This document shows positions 53,016 through 61,545 of a stretch of DNA of 64,000 nt, piece after piece (position 1 is the stretch's first letter; the number at the start of each line of letters is the position of its first letter). Position numbers and translations under genes: made by a program. Source of the stretch: Variovorax sp. V93 (lineage in GTDB: Bacteria > Pseudomonadota > Gammaproteobacteria > Burkholderiales > Burkholderiaceae_C); the NCBI RefSeq assembly GCF_041154485.1, contig NZ_AP028670.1:186001-250000 (forward strand), written 5' to 3'. The notes beneath the pieces were generated by a model that searched no databases, had not been told where the DNA came from, and was given only the letters and a program-made list of their open reading frames with translations.

Positions 53016-53681
53016 CTACGCAGTGGCGGCAATCACTACAAGCGCCGAGGCGGGCTTGTCGGTCAGTGCCGTCAGCTTGTGAGGGATCGTCGAGTCGAAC
53101 TGGACGCAATCTCCGGGGCTCAGGCGCTCCCTGCGCGCACCGATCTGCATCTCGATGCTGCCTGTGAGGACGAACAGTATCTCCTCGCCCTCGTGGTGGC
53201 TCATGATCCGCCCGCGCTTCTGTGTCTTGCCCGGACGCACGACAAACGCGCGCATCACCCGGTCTTTGCGAAGTCCCCCCACCAACGACAGATGGGTCGT
53301 GAGGTCACCTGCGATCGAACCATTGCCTCGAACAATGGTGATGATGTCTTCCTCGGTCTGCTGCCCAAAGAGACGATCCACAGTCACGCCCAGCGCCTTC
53401 GCTATGTTGAGGGCAGACTCGATCGACGGTGTGGAGACGCCGCGTTCAATTTTGGACAAGTAGCTTCGCGTCAACCCGGAATCCCGGGCCAGATTCTCCA
53501 GCGTCAATCCGCTTTGAACGCGCAGGTACTTTAGATGTAGTGCCAAGGCCTTGTATGGGTCCGCAACTGTTTGATCTGCTGCCGGGGACCCACTGTGAGT
53601 TGCTCCAACCTTCGATTCTGGCACGGCCGTGTCGCCCGCACCCTCGCCGGTGGCCGCAGCGGCCCGATCGCTTGTCGTCAA
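53016..53681 (-). CDS. XRE-family regulator with cupin domain
   Basis: The protein has an HTH_3 domain (LKYLRVQSGLTLENLARDSGLTRSYLSKIERGVSTPSIESALNIAKALG) and a C-terminal cupin with HHEGEEILFVLTG and RLSPGDCVQFDSTIPH. Such regulators sense small acids or amines. The start is uncertain: the TTG at 53681 lies just after the reductase stop, and a GTG at 53624 is equally possible; the N-terminal 40 residues look low-complexity. It is the regulator closest to both GACAC-N3-GTGTC sites and a candidate for binding them. Confidence 0.85.
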   Translation of the reverse strand: MTTSDRAAAATGEGAGDTAVPESKVGATHSGSPAADQTVADPYKALALHLKYLRVQSGLTLENLARDSGLTRSYLSKIERGVSTPSIESALNIAKALGVTVDRLFGQQTEEDIITIVRGNGSIAGDLTTHLSLVGGLRKDRVMRAFVVRPGKTQKRGRIMSHHEGEEILFVLTGSIEMQIGARRERLSPGDCVQFDSTIPHKLTALTDKPASALVVIAATA

Positions 53682-53688
53682 GGCGGGA

Positions 53689-54639
53689 CTAGATATCGAG
53701 AACCAGGCGCGGCCCGGCACACTCTGCGACACACACAATGACCTCGTGCACACGCTCCTCCGGGCTCAGGACTCGATCGCGGTGAATGGGTGGTCCTTCG
53801 ACCCATCGTGTTCGACAGGCGCCGCAAATACCGCCAGCGCAAGAAACCGATATGTCGGCATCCATGGCCTCGAGTGTCGCCAGGAGGCCGACTTCGGGAG
53901 CAACTTCCATCTCACGACCGCTCTTTGCCAAAACCACGCTGTATGGTCTGGCCGTTCGTGTTGGCGCGAGCTTCGGCGGGGTGAAGCGTTCCACGTGCTT
54001 GCGCTCTTCGGGCCAATCGGCGACAGCGGCCTCGAAGGCATCGAGCATGCCGCCCGGCCCACAGCAAAATGCCTTTGCCTCCTCGCCGTAGCCTTGCACG
54101 AGTGAATGGATATCGGGCGGAGCCACCTCCAGGGTGTTGTACAGGCACACGCGTCCGGCCTTGACCGCAGGCTCCAGCACGTCGATGAGACAGGGCTCTC
54201 CCATGCTTGCCCAATGCAGCACGTAGTTCGTCCTGCCCTCCCGCTCCAGTGCCAGGATCGCAGAGACAAACGGCGTCACACCGATCCCGCCCGCGATGAA
54301 GATGTTCATTGCTTCGGACGAGAAGGCCAGTCCACTTCGCGGCACGGAGACACCAATGATTTCTCCGGTTCGAAGTTCGTCGTGGATATGGCGTGAGCCT
54401 CCACGGCCGGCGTCCTCGCGTTTGACGGCGACAACGTACCTGCGGCAATCGGCGGGGTCATTGCACAGTGAATAGGTTCTCACCAACCCGTTGGCGAGGT
54501 GCAGGTCGACGTGGGCGCCGGGTCGAAAGGCGGGCAGGCGCCACCCGTCCTGATCCGCCAGAACCAGACGCTTTACGCCTGGGAGCGGTTCGTCGATCTC
54601 TTGTACGACGGCTTGGAGATGTTTGATCGCCTTTGCCAT
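53689..54639 (-). CDS. PDR/VanB-family oxidoreductase
   Basis: The 316-residue protein has the flavin barrel (VRTYSLCNDP), NAD domain (IFIAGGIGVTPFVSAIL) and C-terminal plant-type ferredoxin (CAGGICGACRTRW, then a final Cys in IVCVAEC). It would transfer electrons from NAD(P)H to an oxygenase, but no oxygenase gene is adjacent, so its partner is distant or unknown. The 54639 ATG is preferred because it lies one base after the MOSC stop; an earlier ATG at 54666 would overlap that gene. Confidence 0.88.
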   Translation of the reverse strand: MAKAIKHLQAVVQEIDEPLPGVKRLVLADQDGWRLPAFRPGAHVDLHLANGLVRTYSLCNDPADCRRYVVAVKREDAGRGGSRHIHDELRTGEIIGVSVPRSGLAFSSEAMNIFIAGGIGVTPFVSAILALEREGRTNYVLHWASMGEPCLIDVLEPAVKAGRVCLYNTLEVAPPDIHSLVQGYGEEAKAFCCGPGGMLDAFEAAVADWPEERKHVERFTPPKLAPTRTARPYSVVLAKSGREMEVAPEVGLLATLEAMDADISVSCAGGICGACRTRWVEGPPIHRDRVLSPEERVHEVIVCVAECAGPRLVLDI

Positions 54640-54640
54640 C

Positions 54641-55177
54641 TCACCCCCCGCGAACGATGTCGCCAACGCGGATCACTCCTCCTTTGAGGATGCGACAGTT
54701 CAGACCTGAGCGGTTGATGAGTGGATCGAACACCTGCTTGCCCAGGATCTCCTCGATATGACGGCATGGCGTGGACAGCCGCGTCGCCTCCAGAAGTGCC
54801 TCGCCTACCCAGAACTGGCGGCCCACGAGGTGGTTGAGAGGCACGCCCTGCACCGTCACGTTTCGCCGATGTTCCTCCGGCAGGAGTTGGATCTTGGCAT
54901 CGCGAGCGAGTGCCTCCAGCGTTTCGATTTCGAACAGCGTGATCTGGCGGCCCTCCTCCGGCTTGTGGGAATAGAAGCCGGCCTCCTGACCGATCATGTA
55001 TCGGTCCCCCTGAATCCCCTTGCCCGCAATCAGGTTCAGTTCCTCGAAGGACTCCATCGGAAGGAAGGCGCGAGGCGTGATGTGCAAATGCCGAACCACC
55101 CCTGTCCAGGCGAGGATGCCCTCGCGGGCGGAGGCTGGAGTGTGCCGTGCTGTTGCGTTGGAGATCGAGGCGCTCAT
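54641..55177 (-). CDS. MOSC domain-containing protein
   Basis: The 178-residue protein is a MOSC-type sulfur-carrier/molybdenum-linked protein: FEELNLIAGKGIQGDRYMIGQEAGFYS near residue 45, then a conserved Cys in TRLSTPCRHIEEILGKQ and LNCRILKGGVIRVGD at the end. MOSC proteins such as YiiM/YcbX reduce N-hydroxylated compounds with a flavin/ferredoxin partner, and the reductase gene directly downstream could be that partner. The first gene of the operon, it lies behind a repressible promoter. Confidence 0.87.
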   Translation of the reverse strand: MSASISNATARHTPASAREGILAWTGVVRHLHITPRAFLPMESFEELNLIAGKGIQGDRYMIGQEAGFYSHKPEEGRQITLFEIETLEALARDAKIQLLPEEHRRNVTVQGVPLNHLVGRQFWVGEALLEATRLSTPCRHIEEILGKQVFDPLINRSGLNCRILKGGVIRVGDIVRGG

Positions 55178-55215
55178 GATGCAGGATGGACGATTCAGCA
55201 GAATGAAGACAGGTA

Positions 55216-55270
55216 GGACACTTTGTGTCCATTAGGACCAAATGATATGGCGGTCTCGACGGATTGACAA
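55216..55270 (-). promoter_or_regulatory. promoter and GGACAC-N3-GTGTCC operator before the MOSC operon
   Basis: On the minus strand TTGTCA (plus 55265-55270) and TATCAT (55242-55247) are 17 bases apart. A perfect palindrome GGACAC-AAA-GTGTCC at 55216-55230 lies just downstream, near the start site. Its core matches the operator at 49333-49345, suggesting one repressor controls both operons. Confidence 0.62.
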
Positions 55271-55409
55271 GTGGGCTCGCCACCACATCCGAGCTGTGGA
55301 CATGCTGCATTGACGCCCCCAAATTGTCGGAAAAGTGACAGTTTCCCGGTGAGCATTGCCATAGCATTCGCGGCCCCGTACCCAAGGTGCCTTACAAGTT
55401 CGCCTGCAG

Positions 55410-56078
55410 ATGAGACTCTCACTCCAAACTCCCTTGCCCAACCGCAGGACCGCGCTTCTGGCGATTCTCTTGCTCGCCATCGGCCTGGCCTCAGCCTTTG
55501 CGGCTGCTTGGTTAAGTCGCGATGCCACCATCTTCTCCCTGGCGCCGGCGCCCGGAAAGCCACCCGACATGCTGGCGAGCCAGCGTCTGGATCTGCATCG
55601 CACGTTCTTCACGATTTGGGTAGCCTTGCTGTTGGTCATGCCCGCTCTGTGCCTGTTCCCTTTTCGACGGCGTTCCGAGTTGGCTGCCCGGTATTGGCTT
55701 GCTTTCTGGACGGTGGCTCTGGCCGCCTTCTGCGTTCACTTCTATTGGGCCGTCGTCGTTATCTTTGGGAACGACTGGAAACGCATCATGAGCACTCCCC
55801 GAGTGAGTGCTCCTGTACTGGATACAGTTTTTGCGCTCTGGTGGTGCGTGGATGTCGCGATTGCATGGCTGATTCGCTCTGAGGCCGCCTGGGTGAGAGT
55901 TGAGCGCACTCTCGTGCACGTCCTCGCATTCGTTCTGTTCTTCATGGGCGCAGCACGAGAGGGCGAACTGACTGCATCGCGATTGCTCGGCTGGACCATG
56001 GCAGGTCTTGTTGCGGCAGCTCTCGCAGCGTGGCTGGTCGGGTTGAGGAAGTACCGACTGAGCATCAGCGTCGTATAG
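55410..56078 (+). CDS. uncharacterised multi-pass membrane protein
   Basis: The 222-residue protein has about five hydrophobic segments (for example ALLAILLLAIGLASAFAAAW, TIWVALLLVMPALCLFP, WLAFWTVALAAFCVHFYWAVVVIFG, VLAFVLFFMGA and MAGLVAAALAAWLVGL). I do not recognise the family. It stands alone between operons on the opposite strand, so it may have its own promoter in the 232-base gap upstream. Its start is the ATG followed by RLSLQTPLPNRR, with positive residues before the first helix. The function is unknown. Confidence 0.75.
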   Translation: MRLSLQTPLPNRRTALLAILLLAIGLASAFAAAWLSRDATIFSLAPAPGKPPDMLASQRLDLHRTFFTIWVALLLVMPALCLFPFRRRSELAARYWLAFWTVALAAFCVHFYWAVVVIFGNDWKRIMSTPRVSAPVLDTVFALWWCVDVAIAWLIRSEAAWVRVERTLVHVLAFVLFFMGAAREGELTASRLLGWTMAGLVAAALAAWLVGLRKYRLSISVV

Positions 56079-56141
56079 CAATGAAGAAGCTGCCAAGAAT
56101 GTGTCGTGTGGAGTTACAGCACCAGAGGAATCGCGCCTCGA

Positions 56142-56798
56142 CTAACTATCGCCGCGCTGTTGCGTCGCCTCAATCGCCTTCATTACAAGGCTGGCCATCG
56201 CCTTGGATTCGTCGCGAAGATCATTCTGCAAGCCCGCCACCGTGCCGCGCCTGTCCTGTATGGCTTCGTCCTGACTTGCCTTGAGCTTTCCCTCGAGTCG
56301 ATCAATCGGAATTTCGATCCCTACGATGGCGCCCAGGAGCTTGTCGATGAACGCAGTGGGTGCATCGGCGATCCGCCACGGCACCTGCTGATTGGACTCG
56401 TGATAACCAGTAAGCCGGTTCAACATGTCGAGCACCCACCCCCTGTCCTCGACGGCCCGCGCAATGCCATGTGCATGGGCGACGGCGTAGTTCCAAGTGG
56501 GCACGACCATGCCGTGCTCTGCCTTGCTCGGATACCACCCCGGCGTTATGTACGCCTGTGGACCCTGGAACGCCACCACCGAGGATGCAGCGCGCAGATC
56601 GCGCCAAACGGCGTTGGCGCGAGAGACATGTCCAATCAGGGTGCCGAAGCGCCCTCTGCTCCTGTCCAGGAAGAAGGGCAAATGGTTCGCGACGAGGGCA
56701 CCGTCCACCTGGCACACCCAAGCCCCAAGGGGATGGGACTCCATCAGCGAGAAGATTGCATCTTGATCTGTCAGTTGATGATGTTTTGAAACGTACAT
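56142..56798 (-). CDS. FMN-binding negative transcriptional regulator (PaiB family)
   Basis: The 218-residue protein matches PaiB-type flavin-binding split-barrel proteins: MYVSKHHQLTDQDAIFSLMESHPLG, then ATYITPGWYPSK-like (QAYITPGWYPSKAEHGMVVPTWNYA) and GIEIPIDRLEGKLKASQ. I chose the ATG at 56798, with AAAAGGA upstream, since it gives the usual family start. It lies downstream of and on the same strand as the aldoxime dehydratase gene with 142 bases between. Whether it regulates or acts as a flavin enzyme is not decided by sequence. Confidence 0.85.
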   Translation of the reverse strand: MYVSKHHQLTDQDAIFSLMESHPLGAWVCQVDGALVANHLPFFLDRSRGRFGTLIGHVSRANAVWRDLRAASSVVAFQGPQAYITPGWYPSKAEHGMVVPTWNYAVAHAHGIARAVEDRGWVLDMLNRLTGYHESNQQVPWRIADAPTAFIDKLLGAIVGIEIPIDRLEGKLKASQDEAIQDRRGTVAGLQNDLRDESKAMASLVMKAIEATQQRGDS

Positions 56799-56940
56799 TC
56801 CTTTTCCCTGGAAGCGAGCGAAGCTAGGCAAGTTCGGCATGCGCAAAGCATGCCTGCACACGCTGACGAAGACAAACTCTCTTTGCTAACGCCAATTTAG
56901 TGAATCTAATCTTGTGCTGGACCGCTCGAAGCAAGATTCT

Positions 56941-58044
56941 TCAGTCCAAACGCTCGCCGTCGAACCATCGCAGCAGGCCGGTTTCCGGACCGCAATTGAT
57001 GTATTCAAAGAGCTGGTCGCCCGCCGGCAGCACATAGACCTCATGCCAGGTACGCAATTGATTGTCTTTGCCGTAGCGCTTGTAGCGAGACATCGCGGCT
57101 TTGAAAATGGCGGCATGCGTCGCGTGGTCTTCCGCCCATTTCTCCATGTGCCGCAGCGAAAGAAAATGCCCGAGCGCATGCTCCTCGGGCAGGAGGCGCC
57201 CATCCGTGTCGAGCTTGCACTGCATGCGCAGCGAAGCACAGCCGGTAGGCAACGGTGACCCGCGCAGATAGGCCATTCCGTCATTCAGCGGCTTCTTGAG
57301 ATTCGTCTCGAAGTCAGCCAACTGCTCCTCGTCCATGCGCTCCCATGAATTCGCGGACCTTATGACGGCCAGATTGTGAGGCGGTGTGATACGCCAGCGC
57401 TCTTCGTACCCAGCGCGCCCGGACTGCACGACGAGTGCCGAACCCTCCGGTGCATCCAAAGGATCGTCCGCAGCAAGCGGAATACGATCACGCATCGCGC
57501 CATAGTAGCCACAATAAGGCGTTGGATAGACCGCGACCTCCTCGCTCGACATCAAACCTGCCGGATAGTCTCTCCAGTAGATGCTCTCCTGGCGTTCGCG
57601 TGGCACGCGCAGCATCTCGCGCCACACGCCTGTTCCATCGTGCAGTCGTTCATTCGAGGTCCACCACGACTGCAATACGTCGTCGGAGCGCCAACGTTCG
57701 AACCGGCGCTCGTCGACCCAGTAGGCGGTGATCACGTGATTCCGCAATCCCTGCGTATCAGTGAAACGGGCGTGGTCGAAGGTCGCCGGACTGGCGGGAT
57801 GCGACAGCGCACCCCTTGCCCACTTGAAGAATGCGCTTTGCTCAAGCGCGGCGTCGTCCACACCCTGTACCGCCAGAAAGCCAACGCGCATCTGCATGCA
57901 ATCGGGCGGCAGTTGAAAAGACCAGCGTTGCACTTGGGGAACGAACCCGTCGCGCTTGCGCAAGGGGAACTTGCGCTCTGAAGGCCCGTGAGCCTCCGCC
58001 GGCGCATTCTCAAGGATCTTTGCTGTCATGGGGGGTTCTGACAT
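56941..58044 (-). CDS. phenylacetaldoxime dehydratase family protein (heme enzyme)
   Basis: The 367-residue protein belongs to the aldoxime dehydratases, which turn aldoximes into nitriles using ferrous heme b. Landmarks are YWRDYPAGLMSSEEVAVYPTPYCGYYGAMRDRIP and the C-terminal LGHFLSLRHMEKWAEDHATHAAIFKA, which carries His residues spaced like the proximal and catalytic ones. In EEHALGHF and ATHAAIF two His are 21 residues apart, as I recall for His299/His320 in characterised enzymes. The ATG at 58044 is chosen; another at 58029 is possible, and neither has a strong ribosome site. Confidence 0.88.
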   Translation of the reverse strand: MSEPPMTAKILENAPAEAHGPSERKFPLRKRDGFVPQVQRWSFQLPPDCMQMRVGFLAVQGVDDAALEQSAFFKWARGALSHPASPATFDHARFTDTQGLRNHVITAYWVDERRFERWRSDDVLQSWWTSNERLHDGTGVWREMLRVPRERQESIYWRDYPAGLMSSEEVAVYPTPYCGYYGAMRDRIPLAADDPLDAPEGSALVVQSGRAGYEERWRITPPHNLAVIRSANSWERMDEEQLADFETNLKKPLNDGMAYLRGSPLPTGCASLRMQCKLDTDGRLLPEEHALGHFLSLRHMEKWAEDHATHAAIFKAAMSRYKRYGKDNQLRTWHEVYVLPAGDQLFEYINCGPETGLLRWFDGERLD

Positions 58045-58138
58045 TAGTGGGTGAATCGACGTCCTGCACCAAGCAGACTCTGGCGCACTGCAGCATAGGC
58101 CGCATATGCGCCTCTGCGAAGCCGGCGTGCCGAACCGC

Positions 58139-58167
58139 ATAGCTGCTATGCCTTGTGATGCATGGCT
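58139..58167 (+). repeat. ATAGCTGCTATGCC element, copy 1
   Basis: A 29-base element beginning ATAGCTGCTATGCC and ending GCATGGC lies about 95 bases before the broken aldolase fragment at 58263. It matches copy 2 at 61433-61461 at 24 of 29 positions. It holds a CATAGC-T-GCTATG palindrome, so it may be an operator or promoter-linked site duplicated together with the following gene. Confidence 0.6.
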
Positions 58168-58262
58168 CCACGCGACTGTGCTCCGGATACTTTGGGTTTC
58201 GAAACGACGCGCCGAGCCGTCGTCATCGCTTCAGGCACGCGAACCCCGGATCCAAAGGACTG

Positions 58263-58420
58263 ATGATGACCAAAGATCTGCGCCGGAAAAACTACGTCGA
58301 CGACCGCGTCGCCCGAGGACACGGCACCTGCTGGTGGAGGCAGACCGAAGTTCCGTCCAAGTCCCTGTCAGGTGCTGGCACGCAAGTACAGAAAGATCCT
58401 GAAGCGAGGAGGACAGCTTG
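58263..58420 (+). pseudogene. 5' remnant of a class II aldolase/adducin gene
   Basis: After a second copy of the upstream element the reading MTKDLRRKNYVDDRVARGHG matches the start of the intact aldolase at 61546 (MTETLRPKNYFDDRATRDMA). Similarity goes on across two frame changes: RHLLVEADRSSVQ corresponds to KHLPSPQRDMKE, and LARKYRKILKRGG to LAYACRILAMTG. It then breaks off into the ribosome site of the MFS gene. It is a truncated, frameshifted copy and cannot make an active enzyme. Confidence 0.68.
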
Positions 58421-59752
58421 AACTCTGCAACATCTTCATCGGGCCGCGGGCGCACCAAAGGCTACGTGACCGCGGCACTGGCGAGCATGATGGGCACCAC
58501 GATAGAGTGGTACGACTTCTTCTTGTACGGCACGGCAGCGGCGCTCATCTTCAACAAGATCTTCTTTCCGTCGTTCGATCCGATCGCGGGCACGATGGCT
58601 GCGTTTGCTACCTACTCGGTGGGCTTCTTCGCCCGCCCTCTGGGCGGCGTCATCTTTGGGCATTTCGGTGACCGCGTCGGACGCAAATCGATGCTGCTCA
58701 TCACGCTCTTCCTCATGGGCGTTCCCACAGTCTTGATCGGACTGATCCCCTCCTACGAGTCGATTGGATACTGGGCCGCGTTCCTGCTGGTTCTGATGCG
58801 CTTCCTGCAGGGGGTCGCCGTCGGGGGCGAATGGGGCGGTGCTGTGCTGATGGCCGTAGAGCATGCGCCTCCCGGCAAGAAGGGCTTTTTCGGCAGCCTG
58901 CCCCAGGCCGGCGTGGCGCCTGGACTTATCCTATCTTCGCTGGCCATGGGAGCAGTGGCCAAGTTGCCTGAGGCCGACATGCTTTCGTGGGGCTGGCGCC
59001 TCCCCTTCTTGGCCAGCGTGATCTTGCTGCTGGTGGGTTGGTTCATTCGAATCAAAGTGGCAGAGTCCCCGGACTTCGAGCGCATGACCCATCGCGGCGC
59101 GCGTGTCGAGATGCCAATAGCGAAGGTGCTTAGGGAGTACCCGCGGGAAACCATCGTTGTGATCGGGGCGCGTCTTGCGGAAGTCACTTGGTTCTATACG
59201 ACAGTGACGTTTGCGCTGGCATATGCAACCGGAACCCTGGGGATACCTCGCACGCTCATGCTGGACGCAACGATCTGGGGTGCGGCAGCGGCATTGGTCA
59301 TCATGCCGCTGGCCGGCGTGCTTGGCGACAGGATCGGCAACAAGTGGATTTTCGCCCTCGGCACCGTCGGGATCATCGCCTGCGCCCCGCTCTTCTTCGA
59401 GCTGCTGCAGACACGTCAGCCCTTGCAGGTCAAGCTGGCGGTCATCCTCGCGGTCGGCTTGGTGTACGCAACCCTGTACGGTCCCGAAGGTGGGCTCTTC
59501 TCCAGTCAGTATCCAGCGGAGGTCCGATACAGCGGCATCTCGCTAGCGGTGCAGGTCTCTGGCGCCATCGGCGGCGGCCTGGCACCGATTGTGGCGACTT
59601 GGCTCCTGGCCAAGGGTAACGGTGACCCGCGATATGTGGTTTGGTACCTGAGCGGCCTCGGTGTGGTCGCTCTGATCAGTGCCTTGAAGATGCACGGCGA
59701 GTCGCGGTTCGCACACGGCCCGATCGTCGGTGATCCATTGCATACAAAGTGA
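58418..59752 (+). CDS. MHS-family MFS transporter
   Basis: The 444-residue carrier has the metabolite:proton symporter marks MMGTTIEWYDFFLYGTAAALIFNKIFFP, RPLGGVIFGHFGDRVGRK and GEWGGAVLMAVEHAP. Twelve membrane helices fit. The TTG at 58418 is used because GAGGAGG lies just upstream. It probably imports the acid processed by the enzymes encoded downstream; it is 4 bases before the isomerase gene. Confidence 0.92.
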   Translation: MNSATSSSGRGRTKGYVTAALASMMGTTIEWYDFFLYGTAAALIFNKIFFPSFDPIAGTMAAFATYSVGFFARPLGGVIFGHFGDRVGRKSMLLITLFLMGVPTVLIGLIPSYESIGYWAAFLLVLMRFLQGVAVGGEWGGAVLMAVEHAPPGKKGFFGSLPQAGVAPGLILSSLAMGAVAKLPEADMLSWGWRLPFLASVILLLVGWFIRIKVAESPDFERMTHRGARVEMPIAKVLREYPRETIVVIGARLAEVTWFYTTVTFALAYATGTLGIPRTLMLDATIWGAAAALVIMPLAGVLGDRIGNKWIFALGTVGIIACAPLFFELLQTRQPLQVKLAVILAVGLVYATLYGPEGGLFSSQYPAEVRYSGISLAVQVSGAIGGGLAPIVATWLLAKGNGDPRYVVWYLSGLGVVALISALKMHGESRFAHGPIVGDPLHTK

Positions 59753-59756
59753 ACTC

Positions 59757-60431
59757 ATGAAGCTCATCGACTACTATTTCTGGCTGAACTCGGATTGGGC
59801 CTACCTGGGCGCAGACCGCCTCGAAGACCTTGCCGCCCGTCAAGGGGCGAAGATCCGCTATATGCCAGTGGACCTGCCTTACGTCTACTCCAAGACCGGT
59901 GGCGTCATCCTTCCGCTTCGAGCACCCGAGCGCCAGGCCTACCGAGTCGCCGAGCTCGAGCGCTGGTGTGCACGGCTGGACATTCATGTGAATCCGAGCC
60001 CCAGATTCATGTGCCCCGACGCCGGATTGGCATCGCGCATCGTCATTGCGGCGGACATGCAAGGCATCGCCTGTCATCCGCTCTACAAGGCCATCCTGCA
60101 CGCCGAATGGTGCGACGACCAAGACATCTCCGACGAAGCAACGCTTCGCTCGATCATTCACTCGCTGCACCTCGACGACGAGGGCCTCGTACGTGATGCA
60201 GAGTCGGCGCGTGTGAAGGCGGCCTACTCAGGCTACACGCACGCCGCAATCGCTGCTGGCGTCTTCGGCTCCCCAACTTACGTTTATCACGGCGAGGTCT
60301 TCTGGGGCCAAGATCGTCTCGATTTTCTCGAAGAGGCGATCGCCAGATCCTCGATCCAGCCGTGGCGGGCCACTGCTGGCAAACGCCCCGGCGAACCCGA
60401 ACGCAGCTTTTCCACCCAAGAACGTTCTTGA
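59757..60431 (+). CDS. 2-hydroxychromene-2-carboxylate isomerase/DsbA-family protein
   Basis: The 224-residue thioredoxin-fold protein resembles the one at 43019: FWLNSDWAYLGADRLEDLAARQGAKIRYMPVDLPYVYSKTGG, and GVFGSPTYVYHGEVFWGQDRLDFL. It lacks a CxxC redox pair, so a glutathione-dependent isomerase role is likely. It lies 4 bases after the MHS carrier gene and 7 before the aldolase gene, so it belongs to this operon. Confidence 0.86.
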   Translation: MKLIDYYFWLNSDWAYLGADRLEDLAARQGAKIRYMPVDLPYVYSKTGGVILPLRAPERQAYRVAELERWCARLDIHVNPSPRFMCPDAGLASRIVIAADMQGIACHPLYKAILHAEWCDDQDISDEATLRSIIHSLHLDDEGLVRDAESARVKAAYSGYTHAAIAAGVFGSPTYVYHGEVFWGQDRLDFLEEAIARSSIQPWRATAGKRPGEPERSFSTQERS

Positions 60432-60438
60432 GGCATAT

Positions 60439-61242
60439 ATGACCGATTCGGACACATTCCAACTCGACAAGGCCACCCTTGTCTTGCAATCGACGAGACA
60501 GATGGACCAGCAATTTCAGGACAGTGTCTATACGCTTCGCCAGAAGCTCGCGCTGACCTGCCGCGTCCTGTTCGACAACGGGCATGACTCCGGACTGGCC
60601 GGCCAGATCACTGGGCGCACGGAGACGCCCGGGAAGTTCTACACGCAGCGCTTGGGCCTGGGATTCGATGAAATCTCCGAAGACAATCTCCTGCTCGTGG
60701 ACGAGGACCTCAACGTCCTGGAAGGCGCAGGCATGCCCAATCCGGCGAACCGTTTCCATTCGTGGGTCTATCGCGCACGCCCCGATGTGAATTGCATCAT
60801 CCACACGCATGCGGTCCACACGGCAGCATTGGGCATGTTGGAACAGCCTCTCGTGGTCTCGCACATGGACAATTGCGTGCTGTACGACGATGTCGCCTTC
60901 GTGGCCAAGTGGCCAGGCATTCCCGTGGGAAATGAGGAGGGAGAATTCATTGCGGCAGCGTTGGGCAACAAGCGCGCCCTCTTGCTCTCCCACCACGGCC
61001 TCCTGATCGCCGGCAGCACGGTGGAAGAAGCCTGTGTGCTGGCGATCGCGTTCGAGCGGGCCGCGCGCATGCAGTTGCTGGCGAGCGGAGCTGGCGAGAT
61101 CAAGTCGATCGATCCCGCATTGGGCCTCGAAGCCCATGATTGGGTATTGCGGCCCAAGCGCAACCAATTCGCATTCGACTACTACGCGCGGCGGTCCTTG
61201 AAGGACCCGCGCAACGCAGATTGTCTTCGCTCTCCTTCGTAG
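60439..61242 (+). CDS. class II aldolase/adducin family protein
   Basis: The 267-residue protein has the aldolase II metal site: IIHTHAVHTAALGM supplies two His, and LLSHHGLLIAG a third. It also shows GMPNPANRFHSWVYRARPDVN. Such enzymes split or epimerise sugar phosphates, or decarboxylate or hydrate related acids with a divalent metal. It is a paralogue of the 61546 gene, with extra N-terminal residues. Family annotation cannot give the substrate. Confidence 0.88.
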   Translation: MTDSDTFQLDKATLVLQSTRQMDQQFQDSVYTLRQKLALTCRVLFDNGHDSGLAGQITGRTETPGKFYTQRLGLGFDEISEDNLLLVDEDLNVLEGAGMPNPANRFHSWVYRARPDVNCIIHTHAVHTAALGMLEQPLVVSHMDNCVLYDDVAFVAKWPGIPVGNEEGEFIAAALGNKRALLLSHHGLLIAGSTVEEACVLAIAFERAARMQLLASGAGEIKSIDPALGLEAHDWVLRPKRNQFAFDYYARRSLKDPRNADCLRSPS

Positions 61243-61545
61243 GGAGCATCAGCAAGGGATGCGGTATTGGGCCGGCAGGCCTGAGGCGCGAATAGCGCGA
61301 AGCCGGCTACGCCACGAGCCGCTGGCGCGTCGGCTCAATTGCAATCCCTGGACCGGCAGTGTCACGTCGATCCTTTACCTCTGCTCCTTCCCGCAATCAC
61401 TGGTCACCACGTATGGCGCAGGCAGCCCGTTTATAGCTGCTATGCCCTCAGGTGCATGGCATGTCTTGCGCGAGGTCAAGATACTTCGTGTCATCAACCG
61501 GATGGGCACGAGTGCCTGTCAGATCACGGATCCGAAGAACCCTCG
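61243..61545. other. 303-base gap with duplicated upstream element
   Basis: No gene is supported here. The gap holds copy 2 of the ATAGCTGCTATGCC element (61433-61461) and GATACTTCGTGTC (61480-61492), a one-mismatch version of the GACAC-N3-GTGTC operator. The last third matches the region before the broken aldolase at 58263, so it is the promoter region of the 61546 gene. Confidence 0.55.
61433..61461 (+). repeat. ATAGCTGCTATGCC element, copy 2
   Basis: This is the second copy of the element at 58139-58167, matching at 24 of 29 positions, about 85 bases before the intact aldolase start at 61546. Its conserved distance to both aldolase starts argues that element and gene were duplicated as one unit. 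Confidence 0.6.
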
